Shown: positions 1 through 8,376, counted from the first letter of the stretch. The stretch: DNA of 64,000 nt from Cecembia lonarensis LW9 (GCF_000298295.1 NZ_AMGM01000013.1:16708-80707), one strand, 5' to 3'. A program made the numbers and translations. The notes: generated by a model from the sequence alone, not told the origin.

Positions 1-33
1 AGAATGCTTTAAATTGCAACGCAAATAAGAGCC

Positions 34-80
34 AAGAAACAAGAGACAAGAGGCAAGACTCGAAACTCGAAACTCGAAAC
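34..80. repeat. Low-complexity tandem repeats upstream of the tRNA
   Basis: The segment holds tandem 7-mers of the form aagaggc, then three exact tandem copies of actcgaa at 58-64, 65-71 and 72-78. A similar pyrimidine-rich repeat on the other strand is seen near 39395-39420 (cgcttctcgcttctag). These look like replication-slippage intergenic repeats with no coding content. Confidence 0.6.
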
Positions 81-113
81 AGTCTTGATTCTAGCTTCTA
101 GCAGTCTCAGCAT

Positions 114-185
114 GGCCTCGTAGTTCAATGGATAGAATAGAAGTTTCCTAAACTTTAGATACAGGTTCGATTCCTGTCGAGGCTA
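114..185 (+). tRNA. tRNA-Arg (anticodon CCT)
   Basis: A full cloverleaf can be drawn by hand. The acceptor stem ggcctcg pairs with cgaggct (one G-U). The anticodon stem gaagt pairs with acttt around the loop ttcctaa, giving anticodon cct at 147-149. The T arm contains ggttcgattcc. No CCA is encoded. The 3' part of this gene is repeated at 544-599, which suggests integration into the 3' end of the gene with reconstitution of the intact tRNA. Confidence 0.93.
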
Positions 186-205
186 CAATCTTTCTCAACT
201 TTTTT

Positions 206-463
206 ATGATGAAGGAAGTGTTTTATGCTTACGTGTTGAAAAGTAAGCACCATGATTATTTTTATAAAGGTCATTGTAAGGATCTTCAAAAAAGACTTTT
301 GCAGCACAATTCAGGCATGACTGCTTCAATTAAACCTTTCATTCCCTTTGAAATTGTCTATTTTGAAGAATTTGAAACCTTACAGGAAGCAATCAAAAGA
401 GAGAAATATTTCAAATCAGCAGCAGGGAGGAGATTTCTGAAATATAAAATCGGGTTACAATAA
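206..463 (+). CDS. Small GIY-YIG domain protein
   Basis: This 85-residue protein has the layout of the short single-domain GIY-YIG family (COG2827-like). The AYVLKS segment near residue 9 stands for the GIY strand, YKGHCKDLQKRLLQHNSG (about 20-37) carries the second strand and the conserved Arg/His helix, and the C-terminus has the family's EAIKREKYFKS motif. Members resemble the UvrC/homing-endonuclease catalytic domain, but a cellular role is not established. The gene starts 21 bases after the tRNA-Arg and lies between that tRNA and a second copy of the tRNA 3' end, so it may be the cargo or the agent of a small integration. ATG at 206 and at 209 are both possible starts. Confidence 0.85.
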   Translation: MMKEVFYAYVLKSKHHDYFYKGHCKDLQKRLLQHNSGMTASIKPFIPFEIVYFEEFETLQEAIKREKYFKSAAGRRFLKYKIGLQ

Positions 464-543
464 AATTCATCTTTTAGATATGCCTTTAAATCCAAAACCT
501 GTTTCTAGTTTCCATTAAATATTCTTCTTTGAGCTTAGGCTAG

Positions 544-599
544 GGTTCGATTCCCCCGCCCGTACCGAACGGTACGTTCGGGCGGGTGTCGAGGCTACA
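544..599 (+). repeat. Duplicated tRNA-Arg 3' end split by a palindrome (attR-like)
   Basis: The tRNA-Arg sequence ggttcgattcc (544-554) and tgtcgaggctacaa (587-600) recurs here, matching 164-188. The two halves are separated by a 32-nt GC-rich palindromic insert at 555-586. The insert has outer arms cccgcccg/cgggcggg and an inner hairpin cgtaccg-aa-cggtacg. The arrangement is what tRNA-targeted integration leaves behind: an intact tRNA at one end and the displaced original 3' end at the other. Confidence 0.75.
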
Positions 600-619
600 A
601 AATTGATTTTCAAGTGTTT

Positions 620-644
620 AAGGGATGGTAATCATCCCTTTTTT
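620..644 (+). terminator. Rho-independent terminator behind the displaced tRNA end
   Basis: Stem aagggatg (620-627) pairs with catccctt (633-640), followed by a T run. It sits 20 nt after the second copy of the tRNA 3' end and was probably the terminator of the original tRNA-Arg transcript before insertion. Confidence 0.8.
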
Positions 645-812
645 CGTGTATATACCCCAACATTGCTTTGGGATTGCAGTTGGGAATGGATTTTTTGGAT
701 ACACTTGGTTTAAATTGAAGGGAGTTTTTTGGTAAATATCTCATTCAGTTAAAGGTGAAGATTTTTGGTATTGTACTGAAAAACCCCACATATTTATTAA
801 TTTAGGTTAATA

Positions 813-834
813 ATGTCTGGAAAAACCAGATGTA
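813..834 (+). repeat. Hairpin repeat, left copy (island flank)
   Basis: The 18-mer atgtctggaaaaaccaga occurs here and again at 13572-13589, in both places followed by tgta (after a 2-nt indel). It folds as tctgg-aaaaa-ccaga. The two copies bracket the whole restriction/Argonaute/intron region. Confidence 0.6.
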
Positions 835-856
835 TAGAGGAGTTGTGCGTCAGTGT

Positions 857-1005
857 AAAAAGCCAACCGCACAAACAGCACATTTGGTTTTTGCCAACAC
901 GCAAATCCAAAGCTGAAATGCGAAGCATTCACGAACACCGATAAAAATTAAAGTGACGTGAGTAAAAAACCAAAAGAGCTGTTTTTTGCCAATGCTCGGA
1001 CAGAA
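857..1005 (+). repeat. Degenerate intergenic repeat, left copy
   Basis: Collinear short words are shared with 11602-11732: aaaagcca, cacatttg, cacgca, aaaagag, ttgccaaYgct and gacagaa, in the same order with similar spacing. One copy lies just before hsdM and the other just after hsdR. Confidence 0.45.
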
Positions 1006-1073
1006 TGAACTAAATTTGCCTGTCTGCGTGCATCGCACAGGCAGGAAAACGATAAAAAAGAAATAAAACATAA

Positions 1074-2630
1074 ATGGCCAAACAGAAAGTAAAGGAAAAA
1101 GCGATTGAAGAAACCTTGTGGCAATCCTGCGACAAGTTAAGAGGTTCGGTAGAACCTGCGGAGTACAAACACGTGGTACTCGGACTGATTTTCCTGAAAT
1201 TCGCCAGCGATAAATTTGAACAACGCAGAAAAGAACTGATTGCCGAAGGCAAAGAAAAATACGTGGAAATGAAAGATTTCTACGCAATGAAAAATGTGTT
1301 CTACTTGGAAGAAATTTCCCGGTGGAGCTACATCATCAAAAATGCCAAGCAAAACGACATTTCCCTAAAAATTGACACGGCTCTCAATACCATTGAGAAA
1401 AACAACCCTGCTCTGAAAGGTGCTTTGCCTGACAATTATTTTTCACGTTTGGGACTGGATAAATCCAAACTGGCTTCCTTGCTGGATACCATCAATGAAA
1501 TTGATACCTTAAGAGATAATGGACAAGATGTCGTAGGCCGTGTGTATGAATATTTCCTTTCCAAATTTGCTTTAAAAGAAGGAAAAGGGAAAGGCGAATT
1601 TTATACGCCTAAAAGCATTGTCAATCTGATTGCCGAAATGATTGAACCCTATAAGGGAATTATCTATGACCCGGCTTGTGGTTCAGGTGGTATGTTTGTG
1701 CAGTCCATTAAATTTATAGAAGCGCATAACGGGAGCAAAAAGGAAGTATCCATCTACGGACAGGAATACACCAATACCACCTACAAACTGGCCAAAATGA
1801 ATCTGGCTATTCGGGGCATTTCCGGTAATATGGGCGAAAAAGCGGCAGATACGTTTCACAACGACCAGCATAAGGATTTGAAGGCTGATTTTATTATGGC
1901 CAATCCCCCCTTTAACCAAAAAGCCTGGCGGGCAGAGAATGAACTACTGGACGACCCGCGTTGGATGGGCTATGAAGTGCCACCCAAAAGCAACGCCAAC
2001 TACGGTTGGATTTTGAATATGGTGAGCAAACTTTCTGAAAATGGCGTGGCAGGTTTCATTCTTGCCAATGGTGCACTTTCAGGCGGTGGCGAAGAATATA
2101 AAATTCGCAGAAAGCTGATTGAAAATAAGTTGGTAGAAGCCATTTTGGTTTTGCCACAGGATATGTTTTACACCACCAATATTAGTGTAACCCTTTGGAT
2201 TCTGAATAAGAATAAAAAAGCCCACTCCAGAGAAATTGGTGATGAAATCCGGCACTATCGAAATCGGGAAAATGAAATCCTGTTTATGGACTTACGACAA
2301 ATAGGCGTTCCCTTTGAGAAGAAGTTCATTCAGTTTTCAGAAGATAATATTAAACAGATAACTGGTACATATCATCAATGGCAGGTAGCCGAAATAGAAA
2401 ACGTGCCTGAGTTTTGTTATTCTGCAACCTTGGAGGAAGTGGAGAAAAAAGATTTTTCACTTGTGCCGAGCAAATACATTGAGTTCGTAAACCGGGACGA
2501 GAATATTGACTTTGACGAGAAAATGACGGCTTTAAAAGGTGAGTTTGCCGAATTGCTGAAAGCAGAAGCCCAAAGCAAAAATGATTTACTAAACGTGTTC
2601 AAAGAGTTGGGATATGAAATCGAATTATAA
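1074..2630 (+). CDS. hsdM: Type I restriction-modification system, N6-adenine methyltransferase subunit HsdM
   Basis: This 518-residue protein transfers methyl groups from S-adenosylmethionine to adenine within the bipartite site chosen by HsdS. The N-terminal HsdM_N helical domain covers about residues 8-140. The N6-methyltransferase domain then shows the SAM motif DPACGSGG (199-206) and the catalytic motif IV NPPF (277-280). The C-terminal helical region contacts the specificity subunit. The gene is the first of a tight same-strand operon. Its last 17 bases overlap hsdS, which suggests translational coupling. Length and motif order are normal for the family and nothing indicates a defect. 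The start ATG follows an AT-rich segment without a clear Shine-Dalgarno, as is usual in this phylum. Confidence 0.97.
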   Translation: MAKQKVKEKAIEETLWQSCDKLRGSVEPAEYKHVVLGLIFLKFASDKFEQRRKELIAEGKEKYVEMKDFYAMKNVFYLEEISRWSYIIKNAKQNDISLKIDTALNTIEKNNPALKGALPDNYFSRLGLDKSKLASLLDTINEIDTLRDNGQDVVGRVYEYFLSKFALKEGKGKGEFYTPKSIVNLIAEMIEPYKGIIYDPACGSGGMFVQSIKFIEAHNGSKKEVSIYGQEYTNTTYKLAKMNLAIRGISGNMGEKAADTFHNDQHKDLKADFIMANPPFNQKAWRAENELLDDPRWMGYEVPPKSNANYGWILNMVSKLSENGVAGFILANGALSGGGEEYKIRRKLIENKLVEAILVLPQDMFYTTNISVTLWILNKNKKAHSREIGDEIRHYRNRENEILFMDLRQIGVPFEKKFIQFSEDNIKQITGTYHQWQVAEIENVPEFCYSATLEEVEKKDFSLVPSKYIEFVNRDENIDFDEKMTALKGEFAELLKAEAQSKNDLLNVFKELGYEIEL

Positions 2631-3756
2631 AAGATTGGGTGATTTCATAACTCCTGTTAAAGTCCGAAATAGCGAGTTGAAGGCAACGGAACTGTTGGGT
2701 ATCAACATTAACAAATATTTTATGCCTTCAGTAGCAAATATTGTTGGTACTGACTTATCAAAGTATAAGGTTGTACAGCAAAATCAATTTGCTTGTAATC
2801 GAATGCACGTAGGTCGTGATTATAGAATTCCCGTTGCTCTTTCCCAAAGTGCAGAACCCTTTATGGTTTCACCTGCTTATGACGTTTTTGAGATAGAAAA
2901 CCCAACTCAGTTGATTCCTGAATACCTGATGATGTGGTTTTCACGAGCAGAGTTTGACCGAAATGCTTGGTTTTATACAGATGCAGATGTTAGAGGTGGA
3001 TTGGCTTGGCAAGCATTTGAAGATATGCAACTCCCCATCCCCCACATTGACAAACAACGCGAAATCGTCAAAGAATACAACACCATCCAAAACCGCATAG
3101 CCCTAAACCAGCAACTCATCCAAAAACTCGAAGAAACCGCACAGGCGATTTATCGGGAGTGGTTTGTGGAGGGTATTGATAATAATTCTGAGAAAATAAA
3201 ACTCAATGAGTTAGTTCAAACTCAATATGGTTATACTGAAACAGCGTCTGCAGAAATAATTGGTCCCAAATTTTTAAGAATAACAGATATAGCACAGAAT
3301 CAAATTAATTGGTCAAATGTGCCTTATTGCAAGATTTCAGATAGTGATTTTGAAAAATACAGATTAAGATCAGGAGATATAGTTGTTGCAAGAACAGGGG
3401 CAACCGCAGGATATGGAAAAAGACTGCATAAGAACTTTCCAGATTGTGTATTTGCATCATTTCTTGTACGACTCATACCTAAGGAAATAAAATGGAATTT
3501 ATATTTAGGATTAACTGTCGATACCCAAATTTACAGAGATTTTATTCTGTCAAATGCAGAGGGTTCAGCGCAACCACAAGCAAACGCAACACTTCTCACA
3601 TCATTCGAGATTGACAAACCAGATGAATCAAAAATATTGGAATTTAATAGAATTGTTGAACCAATTTTTGATTTGATTGAAAATTATCAGTTAGAAAACC
3701 AAAAGCTAACGGAACTGAAAGAGTTGTTGCTATCTAAGTTGGCGACAGTGGAATAA
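2614..3756 (+). CDS. hsdS: Type I restriction-modification specificity subunit HsdS
   Basis: This 380-residue protein should determine the target sequence of the HsdM/HsdR complex. It has the two-repeat layout: target recognition domain 1 (about 1-140), a central conserved helix (about 148-185, DKQREIVKEYNTIQNRIALN onward, ending near YREWFV), target recognition domain 2 (about 190-340) and a C-terminal helix with LTELKELLLSKLA. It starts inside the end of hsdM. The domain boundaries are visible from the alternation of variable and conserved helical parts. The next gene (Argonaute) starts 11 bases after the stop. The length is slightly below the common 400-450 residues, but both half-sites appear present. 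Confidence 0.94.
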   Translation: MKSNYKRLGDFITPVKVRNSELKATELLGININKYFMPSVANIVGTDLSKYKVVQQNQFACNRMHVGRDYRIPVALSQSAEPFMVSPAYDVFEIENPTQLIPEYLMMWFSRAEFDRNAWFYTDADVRGGLAWQAFEDMQLPIPHIDKQREIVKEYNTIQNRIALNQQLIQKLEETAQAIYREWFVEGIDNNSEKIKLNELVQTQYGYTETASAEIIGPKFLRITDIAQNQINWSNVPYCKISDSDFEKYRLRSGDIVVARTGATAGYGKRLHKNFPDCVFASFLVRLIPKEIKWNLYLGLTVDTQIYRDFILSNAEGSAQPQANATLLTSFEIDKPDESKILEFNRIVEPIFDLIENYQLENQKLTELKELLLSKLATVE

Positions 3757-3767
3757 ATACAGATACC

Positions 3768-6059
3768 ATGCAGTTAAACTACTTTCCCATACAATTTGAT
3801 TTTTCCGATTACCAAGTAATCACACAACCCTATTCTGATGAACGTTTGAAGGAACTACGGCAAGCGTATAATGCTTCGTATTCGTTTTTTAGGGACGGTA
3901 ATTTAATTGTAATATCCAATAAGGAGGACGAAGAAAACCAACTGACTGGAAATGTAGAGAATCGTTCTGTATTTGATGATGCGAAAGTTACAGCATCAAT
4001 GGTGAAGCACATCTTTTTTAGAACCTTTAAAGACCGCTTTCAAGGGTTTATTCCTGTAGATTTTTATCCATTCCGTTTTTACTCTCGTCAGGAAAAAGAT
4101 GATTTGATTTTAAATCATCTACCCGAAAAGCTTAAACACAAAATAGCTTTCAAAAAACTTATTGAAGTTCAGCTTAGAGAAACGAACCTCAATAGTACCC
4201 AAGGATTTGCCTTTGTGGTAAATATTCGAAGAAACTGGGTTTTTAACATCTCATGTCTGGAGCTATACCAAGAAGGATTTGATTTAACAGATTTTGAAGT
4301 GTTGCATGCTGAAACACTTCCTGGATTAGACAATATACTCGCCCCTAATGAAGACTTTGTAGGTTTACTTAAATCCATCAATGGAGAGACCGCCATTGTA
4401 TCTACCAGTGAAGGCGCTAGGAGTTATTCATTACAAGAGCTTTTCATTCGCAAAACCAAACACAACATTCAAGCTTATTTGAATTTTGCTACCGGAGAGA
4501 AAAAATGCGATCAAATATTGGCTGCCGTTAGTCAGGAGCGTATCAGAAAACAAAACCCAGTCAATCAGTTCAGTGAAATAAGTAATATTGCCAAGCATCT
4601 ATTCTCAGATAAAGGCAATCCTGTTCTTTTTCAAAATATGGATGGTTTTTGCTTCAAGGTGGATACTACCCCAATGCAGGTGCAAAACAGTATGAATTTG
4701 CAAACCCCCACATTTATTTACGATCATGCCGGAACAAAAACTAATACGAGAAATGCTGATCAAGGCCTATCTTACTATGGGCCATACGATAGTTTGACAT
4801 TTGACATTAAAAAGCCTCGTGTTTTGTCAATTTGCCATAAAACGAATAGAGGTTCATTCACAAGATTTCTTCATGATTTAAAGGATGGGTTACCAAATTC
4901 AAGCTGGTTTAAAAAAGGGCTACTAAAGAAATACGAGCTACAAGAGGTGAATTACCTTATTCAGGAAATTTCAGATTATCGACTGGAAGACTACTTGGAA
5001 GTAATAAGCAATTATGATGATGAAAAACCTCATTTGGCAATCATTGAAATTCCTGACAGGTTTAAAAAATTATCCGACCGTGATAATCCCTATTTCAAGA
5101 TAAAGGCAAAGTTGCTTTCATTGGAAATACCGGTGCAGTTTGTCCGTTCAACAACACTTTCAAGCTATTCGGAATACATACTTAATCCATTGGCACTTCA
5201 AATTTATGCGAAGCTAGGTGGTACGCCTTGGGTGTTGCCTGCTCAACGCTCGGTTGATAGAGAGATAGTAATTGGCATTGGGCACAGTTGGCTAAGAAGC
5301 GGAATGTATAAAGGGGCTGAAAACAGCCGTGTTGTGGGTATAACAACTTTCATGTCGAGCGATGGTCAGTACCTATTGGGAGATAAGGTAAAGGATGTGC
5401 CTTATGAAAGCTATTTTGAAGAACTGCTCAAAAGTTTAAAAAGCTCTATTAGCCGACTTTCAGACGAATACGCTTGGCAAGATGGTGATACAGTTCGATT
5501 GATTTTCCACATTTTTAAACCTATAAAGAATGTTGAGTTTGATGTAATCAGTCAATTGGTAAAAGATATTAGCCAGTTCAATATCAAGTTTGCATTTGTT
5601 ACAATTAGCAAAAGCCATCCGAGCATTTTATTTGATACCAGTCAGCAAGGCGAAAAGAAGTATGGTTCCAATCAAGTAATCGGACAATATATTCCGCAGA
5701 GAGGAAGCAACATCTTTATTGACGATGAAACCAGTTTGGTTCAGATGCTTGGTGCAAGGGAATTGAAAACAGCCAAACATGGCATGAGTACTCCGATTCA
5801 AATAAAACTTAGAACACCGCAAGGGAATCATAACGATCAGGAATTAAAAGACTTAATGTTCTATGATTTAAATTACATCACACAGCAGATTTATTCCTTT
5901 ACTTACTTGTCCTGGAGAAGCTTTTTACCAAGAGAAGAACCAGCTACTATGTTGTATTCTAATCTTATTTCAAGATTACTTGGTAAAATGAGAAGCATAC
6001 CGGAATGGGATGCGGATAAACTGAATTACACCTTAAAGAGAAAGAAATGGTTTTTATAG
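3768..6059 (+). CDS. Long prokaryotic Argonaute (MID-PIWI), predicted catalytically inactive
   Basis: The C-terminal half of this 763-residue protein is a MID-PIWI module. The MID domain begins near RVLSICHKTN (about 350). It shows the Y442/K446/Q457/K482 set expected for 5'-phosphate guide binding, with the signatures YFKIKAK, IPVQF and YAKLGGTPW. The PIWI domain follows from about 500. Where active Argonautes have GxD, this one has GIGHS (G505). The RDG region reads HIFKPIKN (581-588). The C-terminal tetrad position near 670-680 reads HGMSTPIQI. So the nuclease tetrad appears lost, as in long-B pAgos. About 350 N-terminal residues could hold N/L1/PAZ-like parts, but no PAZ is recognisable by eye. 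The gene lies between hsdS and a membrane-protein gene that it overlaps by 13 bases. It probably senses invader nucleic acid rather than cutting it. Confidence 0.88.
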   Translation: MQLNYFPIQFDFSDYQVITQPYSDERLKELRQAYNASYSFFRDGNLIVISNKEDEENQLTGNVENRSVFDDAKVTASMVKHIFFRTFKDRFQGFIPVDFYPFRFYSRQEKDDLILNHLPEKLKHKIAFKKLIEVQLRETNLNSTQGFAFVVNIRRNWVFNISCLELYQEGFDLTDFEVLHAETLPGLDNILAPNEDFVGLLKSINGETAIVSTSEGARSYSLQELFIRKTKHNIQAYLNFATGEKKCDQILAAVSQERIRKQNPVNQFSEISNIAKHLFSDKGNPVLFQNMDGFCFKVDTTPMQVQNSMNLQTPTFIYDHAGTKTNTRNADQGLSYYGPYDSLTFDIKKPRVLSICHKTNRGSFTRFLHDLKDGLPNSSWFKKGLLKKYELQEVNYLIQEISDYRLEDYLEVISNYDDEKPHLAIIEIPDRFKKLSDRDNPYFKIKAKLLSLEIPVQFVRSTTLSSYSEYILNPLALQIYAKLGGTPWVLPAQRSVDREIVIGIGHSWLRSGMYKGAENSRVVGITTFMSSDGQYLLGDKVKDVPYESYFEELLKSLKSSISRLSDEYAWQDGDTVRLIFHIFKPIKNVEFDVISQLVKDISQFNIKFAFVTISKSHPSILFDTSQQGEKKYGSNQVIGQYIPQRGSNIFIDDETSLVQMLGARELKTAKHGMSTPIQIKLRTPQGNHNDQELKDLMFYDLNYITQQIYSFTYLSWRSFLPREEPATMLYSNLISRLLGKMRSIPEWDADKLNYTLKRKKWFL

Positions 6060-6904
6060 ACGAGAAGCATAGCTATTTAACCAGCATAGCAGACCAGCCA
6101 AAACAAAAGGCTCTTTATGCTTTGGTATCAGATGAAACCTTTACAGGTCAACCTAATGAGGTTTCTGAAACAGATGCTATTTACTACTCTTCCTTACAAG
6201 CAATAAAAAAGAACGCAAAGGCAAATTTTGATATACAGTACGCCAAAATCTCAAAACGTAAAGTTTCCGAAAATTCTGCTGCACCTTTTGTGCATGACGA
6301 TTTCCTGATTTTGACCTTGATAGTTGGGGTGTTAAAATTTGACTGTGATAAAGACTGGCTTTTAGGGGTTATCCGAAACAGAGCAAAGGGTAAAACTACC
6401 ACCACTTTTGAAAATTTATTGACCGGGAATTACCAAAGCAAAGCCAATAATCAGTCCATGGTTTTGGTATTCCTGTTTTTACTCGATAAATCTAAAATAA
6501 CCAATGACCAGTTGAATGAAGCCTACAATGCAATGAGTGATACAAAAGAATCATTCAACAACGATTTTATACGCATTTTGCATTACCGAGCATTTGATAT
6601 TATTATCCAGTTCAAGCTGCCAAGAGATACGGATGAAGTGTCTCGTTTGTTAGAATTTGAATCTCGCTTTAGGAAGCGAATCAATGTTTTCTCAATAATT
6701 GTATACAACCTTTTCATTGTAGGAATACTTGTTGGAGCGTATAAAATACTTCAACTGCTACCGGAGGATAAAAAACTGGTTGTAAACGACCTGAACCTAA
6801 TTATAGGATTAGGAGCAATAATAGGTTTGTCGGGGAATTTCATCCCTAAACTGAAAACTAAGTTTCAAGAGTTGATATTAAGAGCCTTTGGCTATCATCC
6901 ATAA
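6047..6904 (+). CDS. Putative pAgo-associated transmembrane effector
   Basis: This 285-residue protein has no recognised family. A largely helical soluble part (about 1-210) is followed by two predicted membrane segments near the C-terminus (about 213-232, VFSIIVYNLFIVGILVG; and 249-266, LNLIIGLGAIIGLSG), then a short basic tail. There is no signal peptide. The ATG lies inside the last codons of the Argonaute gene (13-base overlap), so the two are almost certainly translationally coupled. Catalytically inactive long pAgos are known to be paired with effectors that include nucleases, SIR2 and transmembrane proteins. By analogy this would be the membrane-disrupting abortive-infection partner. 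That function is inferred from context and topology, not from sequence similarity. Confidence 0.75.
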   Translation: MVFIDEKHSYLTSIADQPKQKALYALVSDETFTGQPNEVSETDAIYYSSLQAIKKNAKANFDIQYAKISKRKVSENSAAPFVHDDFLILTLIVGVLKFDCDKDWLLGVIRNRAKGKTTTTFENLLTGNYQSKANNQSMVLVFLFLLDKSKITNDQLNEAYNAMSDTKESFNNDFIRILHYRAFDIIIQFKLPRDTDEVSRLLEFESRFRKRINVFSIIVYNLFIVGILVGAYKILQLLPEDKKLVVNDLNLIIGLGAIIGLSGNFIPKLKTKFQELILRAFGYHP

Positions 6905-6908
6905 AAAA

Positions 6909-7913
6909 ATGAAAATGACCAGCGACATTCTCATATACCAAAACCAAGAGGGCAATATCAAAATAGATGTTCGCTTGCAGGAAGAAACCGTTTGGCTTAC
7001 CCAAGACCAAATGGCTACACTTTTTGGCAAAGCCAGAAACACGATTACCGAGCATATTCAAAATGTTTACGAAGAAGGTGAATTAGAGCAAAATCGAACT
7101 AGTCGGAAATTCCGACAGGTTCGAACGGAAGGAAAGAGAGCCGTAGAAAGAGAAATTGACCACTACAATTTAGATGTTATTATTTCGGTTGGGTATCGGG
7201 TAAAGTCGGTTCAGGGTACACAATTCCGTATTTGGGCAACCCAGCGATTAAAGGAATACATCATCAAAGGCTTTACGCTCAATGACGACCGCTTTAAGTC
7301 GGGCAGCTCAATGAACTATTTCAACGAACTGCAAGAGCGCATTCGGGAGATACGCCTTTCGGAGAAATTCTTCTACCAAAAAATCAAAGACATCTACGCC
7401 ACCAGTATCGACTATGACCCGAAAGACGAAAAAACCATTGAGTTTTTCAAAATCGTGCAAAACAAACTGCTTTGGGCCATCAGCGAGCAAACCGCAGCCG
7501 AATTGGTGTACAGGCGTGTGGATGCCAGTTTGCCCTTAATGGGAATGCTTTCTTACGACAAAAAACAAGTGGCTTCCATTAAAAAAGCCGAAGTGAGCAT
7601 AGCTAAAAATTACTTGAATGAAGATGAAATGAAACTTTTGGGCTTGTTGGTGGAGCAATACTTGGCATTTGCCGAGACAATGGCACAGCAGCAAACGCCA
7701 ATGTATATGAAAGATTGGATTGAGCGATTGGACACCATTTTGCAACTCAACGGCAGGGAGTTGCTGACCCACGCAGGCAAAATCTCGCATAAAATGGCAT
7801 TGGAGAAATCAGGAGAAGAATATGAGAAATTCAAAAAACAGCAAAAAGCCATTGAAAAAGAGGCGAGTATGAAAGAGTTAGAAGAAGATATTAAGAAGCT
7901 GAAAAAGTCCTGA
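6909..7913 (+). CDS. RhuM family protein (Virulence_RhuM)
   Basis: This protein of about 334 residues carries the RhuM signature: DILIYQNQEGNIKIDVRL, then ETVWLTQDQMATLFGKARNTITEHIQNVYEEGEL, then YNLDVIISVGYRVKS and a C-terminal charged helix. The family is named from a Salmonella pathogenicity-island gene. It often lies inside type I restriction operons, but its biochemical role is not settled. The N-terminal part resembles a DNA-binding winged-helix/KilA-like segment. ATG at 6909 is preferred because homologues begin close to the DILIY segment. An in-frame ATG at 6888, overlapping the upstream gene by 17 bases, is also possible. Confidence 0.9.
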   Translation: MKMTSDILIYQNQEGNIKIDVRLQEETVWLTQDQMATLFGKARNTITEHIQNVYEEGELEQNRTSRKFRQVRTEGKRAVEREIDHYNLDVIISVGYRVKSVQGTQFRIWATQRLKEYIIKGFTLNDDRFKSGSSMNYFNELQERIREIRLSEKFFYQKIKDIYATSIDYDPKDEKTIEFFKIVQNKLLWAISEQTAAELVYRRVDASLPLMGMLSYDKKQVASIKKAEVSIAKNYLNEDEMKLLGLLVEQYLAFAETMAQQQTPMYMKDWIERLDTILQLNGRELLTHAGKISHKMALEKSGEEYEKFKKQQKAIEKEASMKELEEDIKKLKKS

Positions 7914-7935
7914 ACTATGATTTTTAAATGATTTA

Positions 7936-8376
7936 ATGAAAACTATGATTGACGAAAAGTATAAATATTCCGAATTGACGGGCAAGATTATAGGCTGTGC
8001 TATGGAGGTACACAAATATTTGGGTAATGGTTTTCAGGAAGTAGTGTATCAAAGAGCCTTGTCCATTGAATTAAATATGCAAGGAATTGCCCACGTTAGA
8101 GAACAAGAAATGCCTTTGCAATACAAGGGTTTTGATATTGGAACCAGAAGAGTTGACTTTTTTATTGAAGAAAAAATAATGTTAGAAATCAAGGCGGTTA
8201 AAGAATTGGAAGATGTTCATTTGGCACAAGCCATCAACTACCTTGAGGCCTATGGAATGGAAATAGGCTTACTAATCAATTTTGGAAACACATCACTTCA
8301 ATTCAAACGGGTTATGAAACCTCAAAGACATCAAAGTCCATCAGAAAATCAGAAGAATCATAGTTCGAGACGATGA
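7936..8376 (+). CDS. GxxExxY protein (PD-(D/E)XK superfamily)
   Basis: This 146-residue protein contains the family-naming motif GFQEVVY (32-38). It also shows a compact PD-(D/E)XK-like core with D74 in RRVDF and the E84-x-K86 of LEIKAV. These features place it in PDDEXK_3 (PF13366). No activity has been firmly assigned to the family. Members are scattered through Bacteroidota genomes and are often found in restriction operons. The stop codon overlaps the hsdR start by four bases (ATGA), so the gene is co-translated with hsdR. ATG codons at 7936 and 7945 both fit. The C-terminal tail (about 130-146) is low in conserved character. Confidence 0.92.
   Translation: MKTMIDEKYKYSELTGKIIGCAMEVHKYLGNGFQEVVYQRALSIELNMQGIAHVREQEMPLQYKGFDIGTRRVDFFIEEKIMLEIKAVKELEDVHLAQAINYLEAYGMEIGLLINFGNTSLQFKRVMKPQRHQSPSENQKNHSSRR

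Larger units (their letters stand above)
464..1073. other. Intergenic region between GIY-YIG gene and hsdM
   Basis: No convincing gene is present. The stretch contains the duplicated tRNA 3' end (544-599), a rho-independent terminator (620-644), an 18-bp hairpin repeat (813-830) shared with 13572, and a degenerate repeat (857-1005) shared with 11602-11732. Open frames on the minus strand here are short and have no family resemblance. Confidence 0.6.

Noticed and set aside
850..1287. Minus-strand frames across the start of hsdM
   Set aside because: They are antisense to a clear hsdM coding region and have Cys/Phe-rich implausible composition.
3768..6059. Calling the Argonaute an active DNA-guided nuclease
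   Set aside because: The visible tetrad positions lack the acidic residues; treated as inactive until structure alignment says otherwise.
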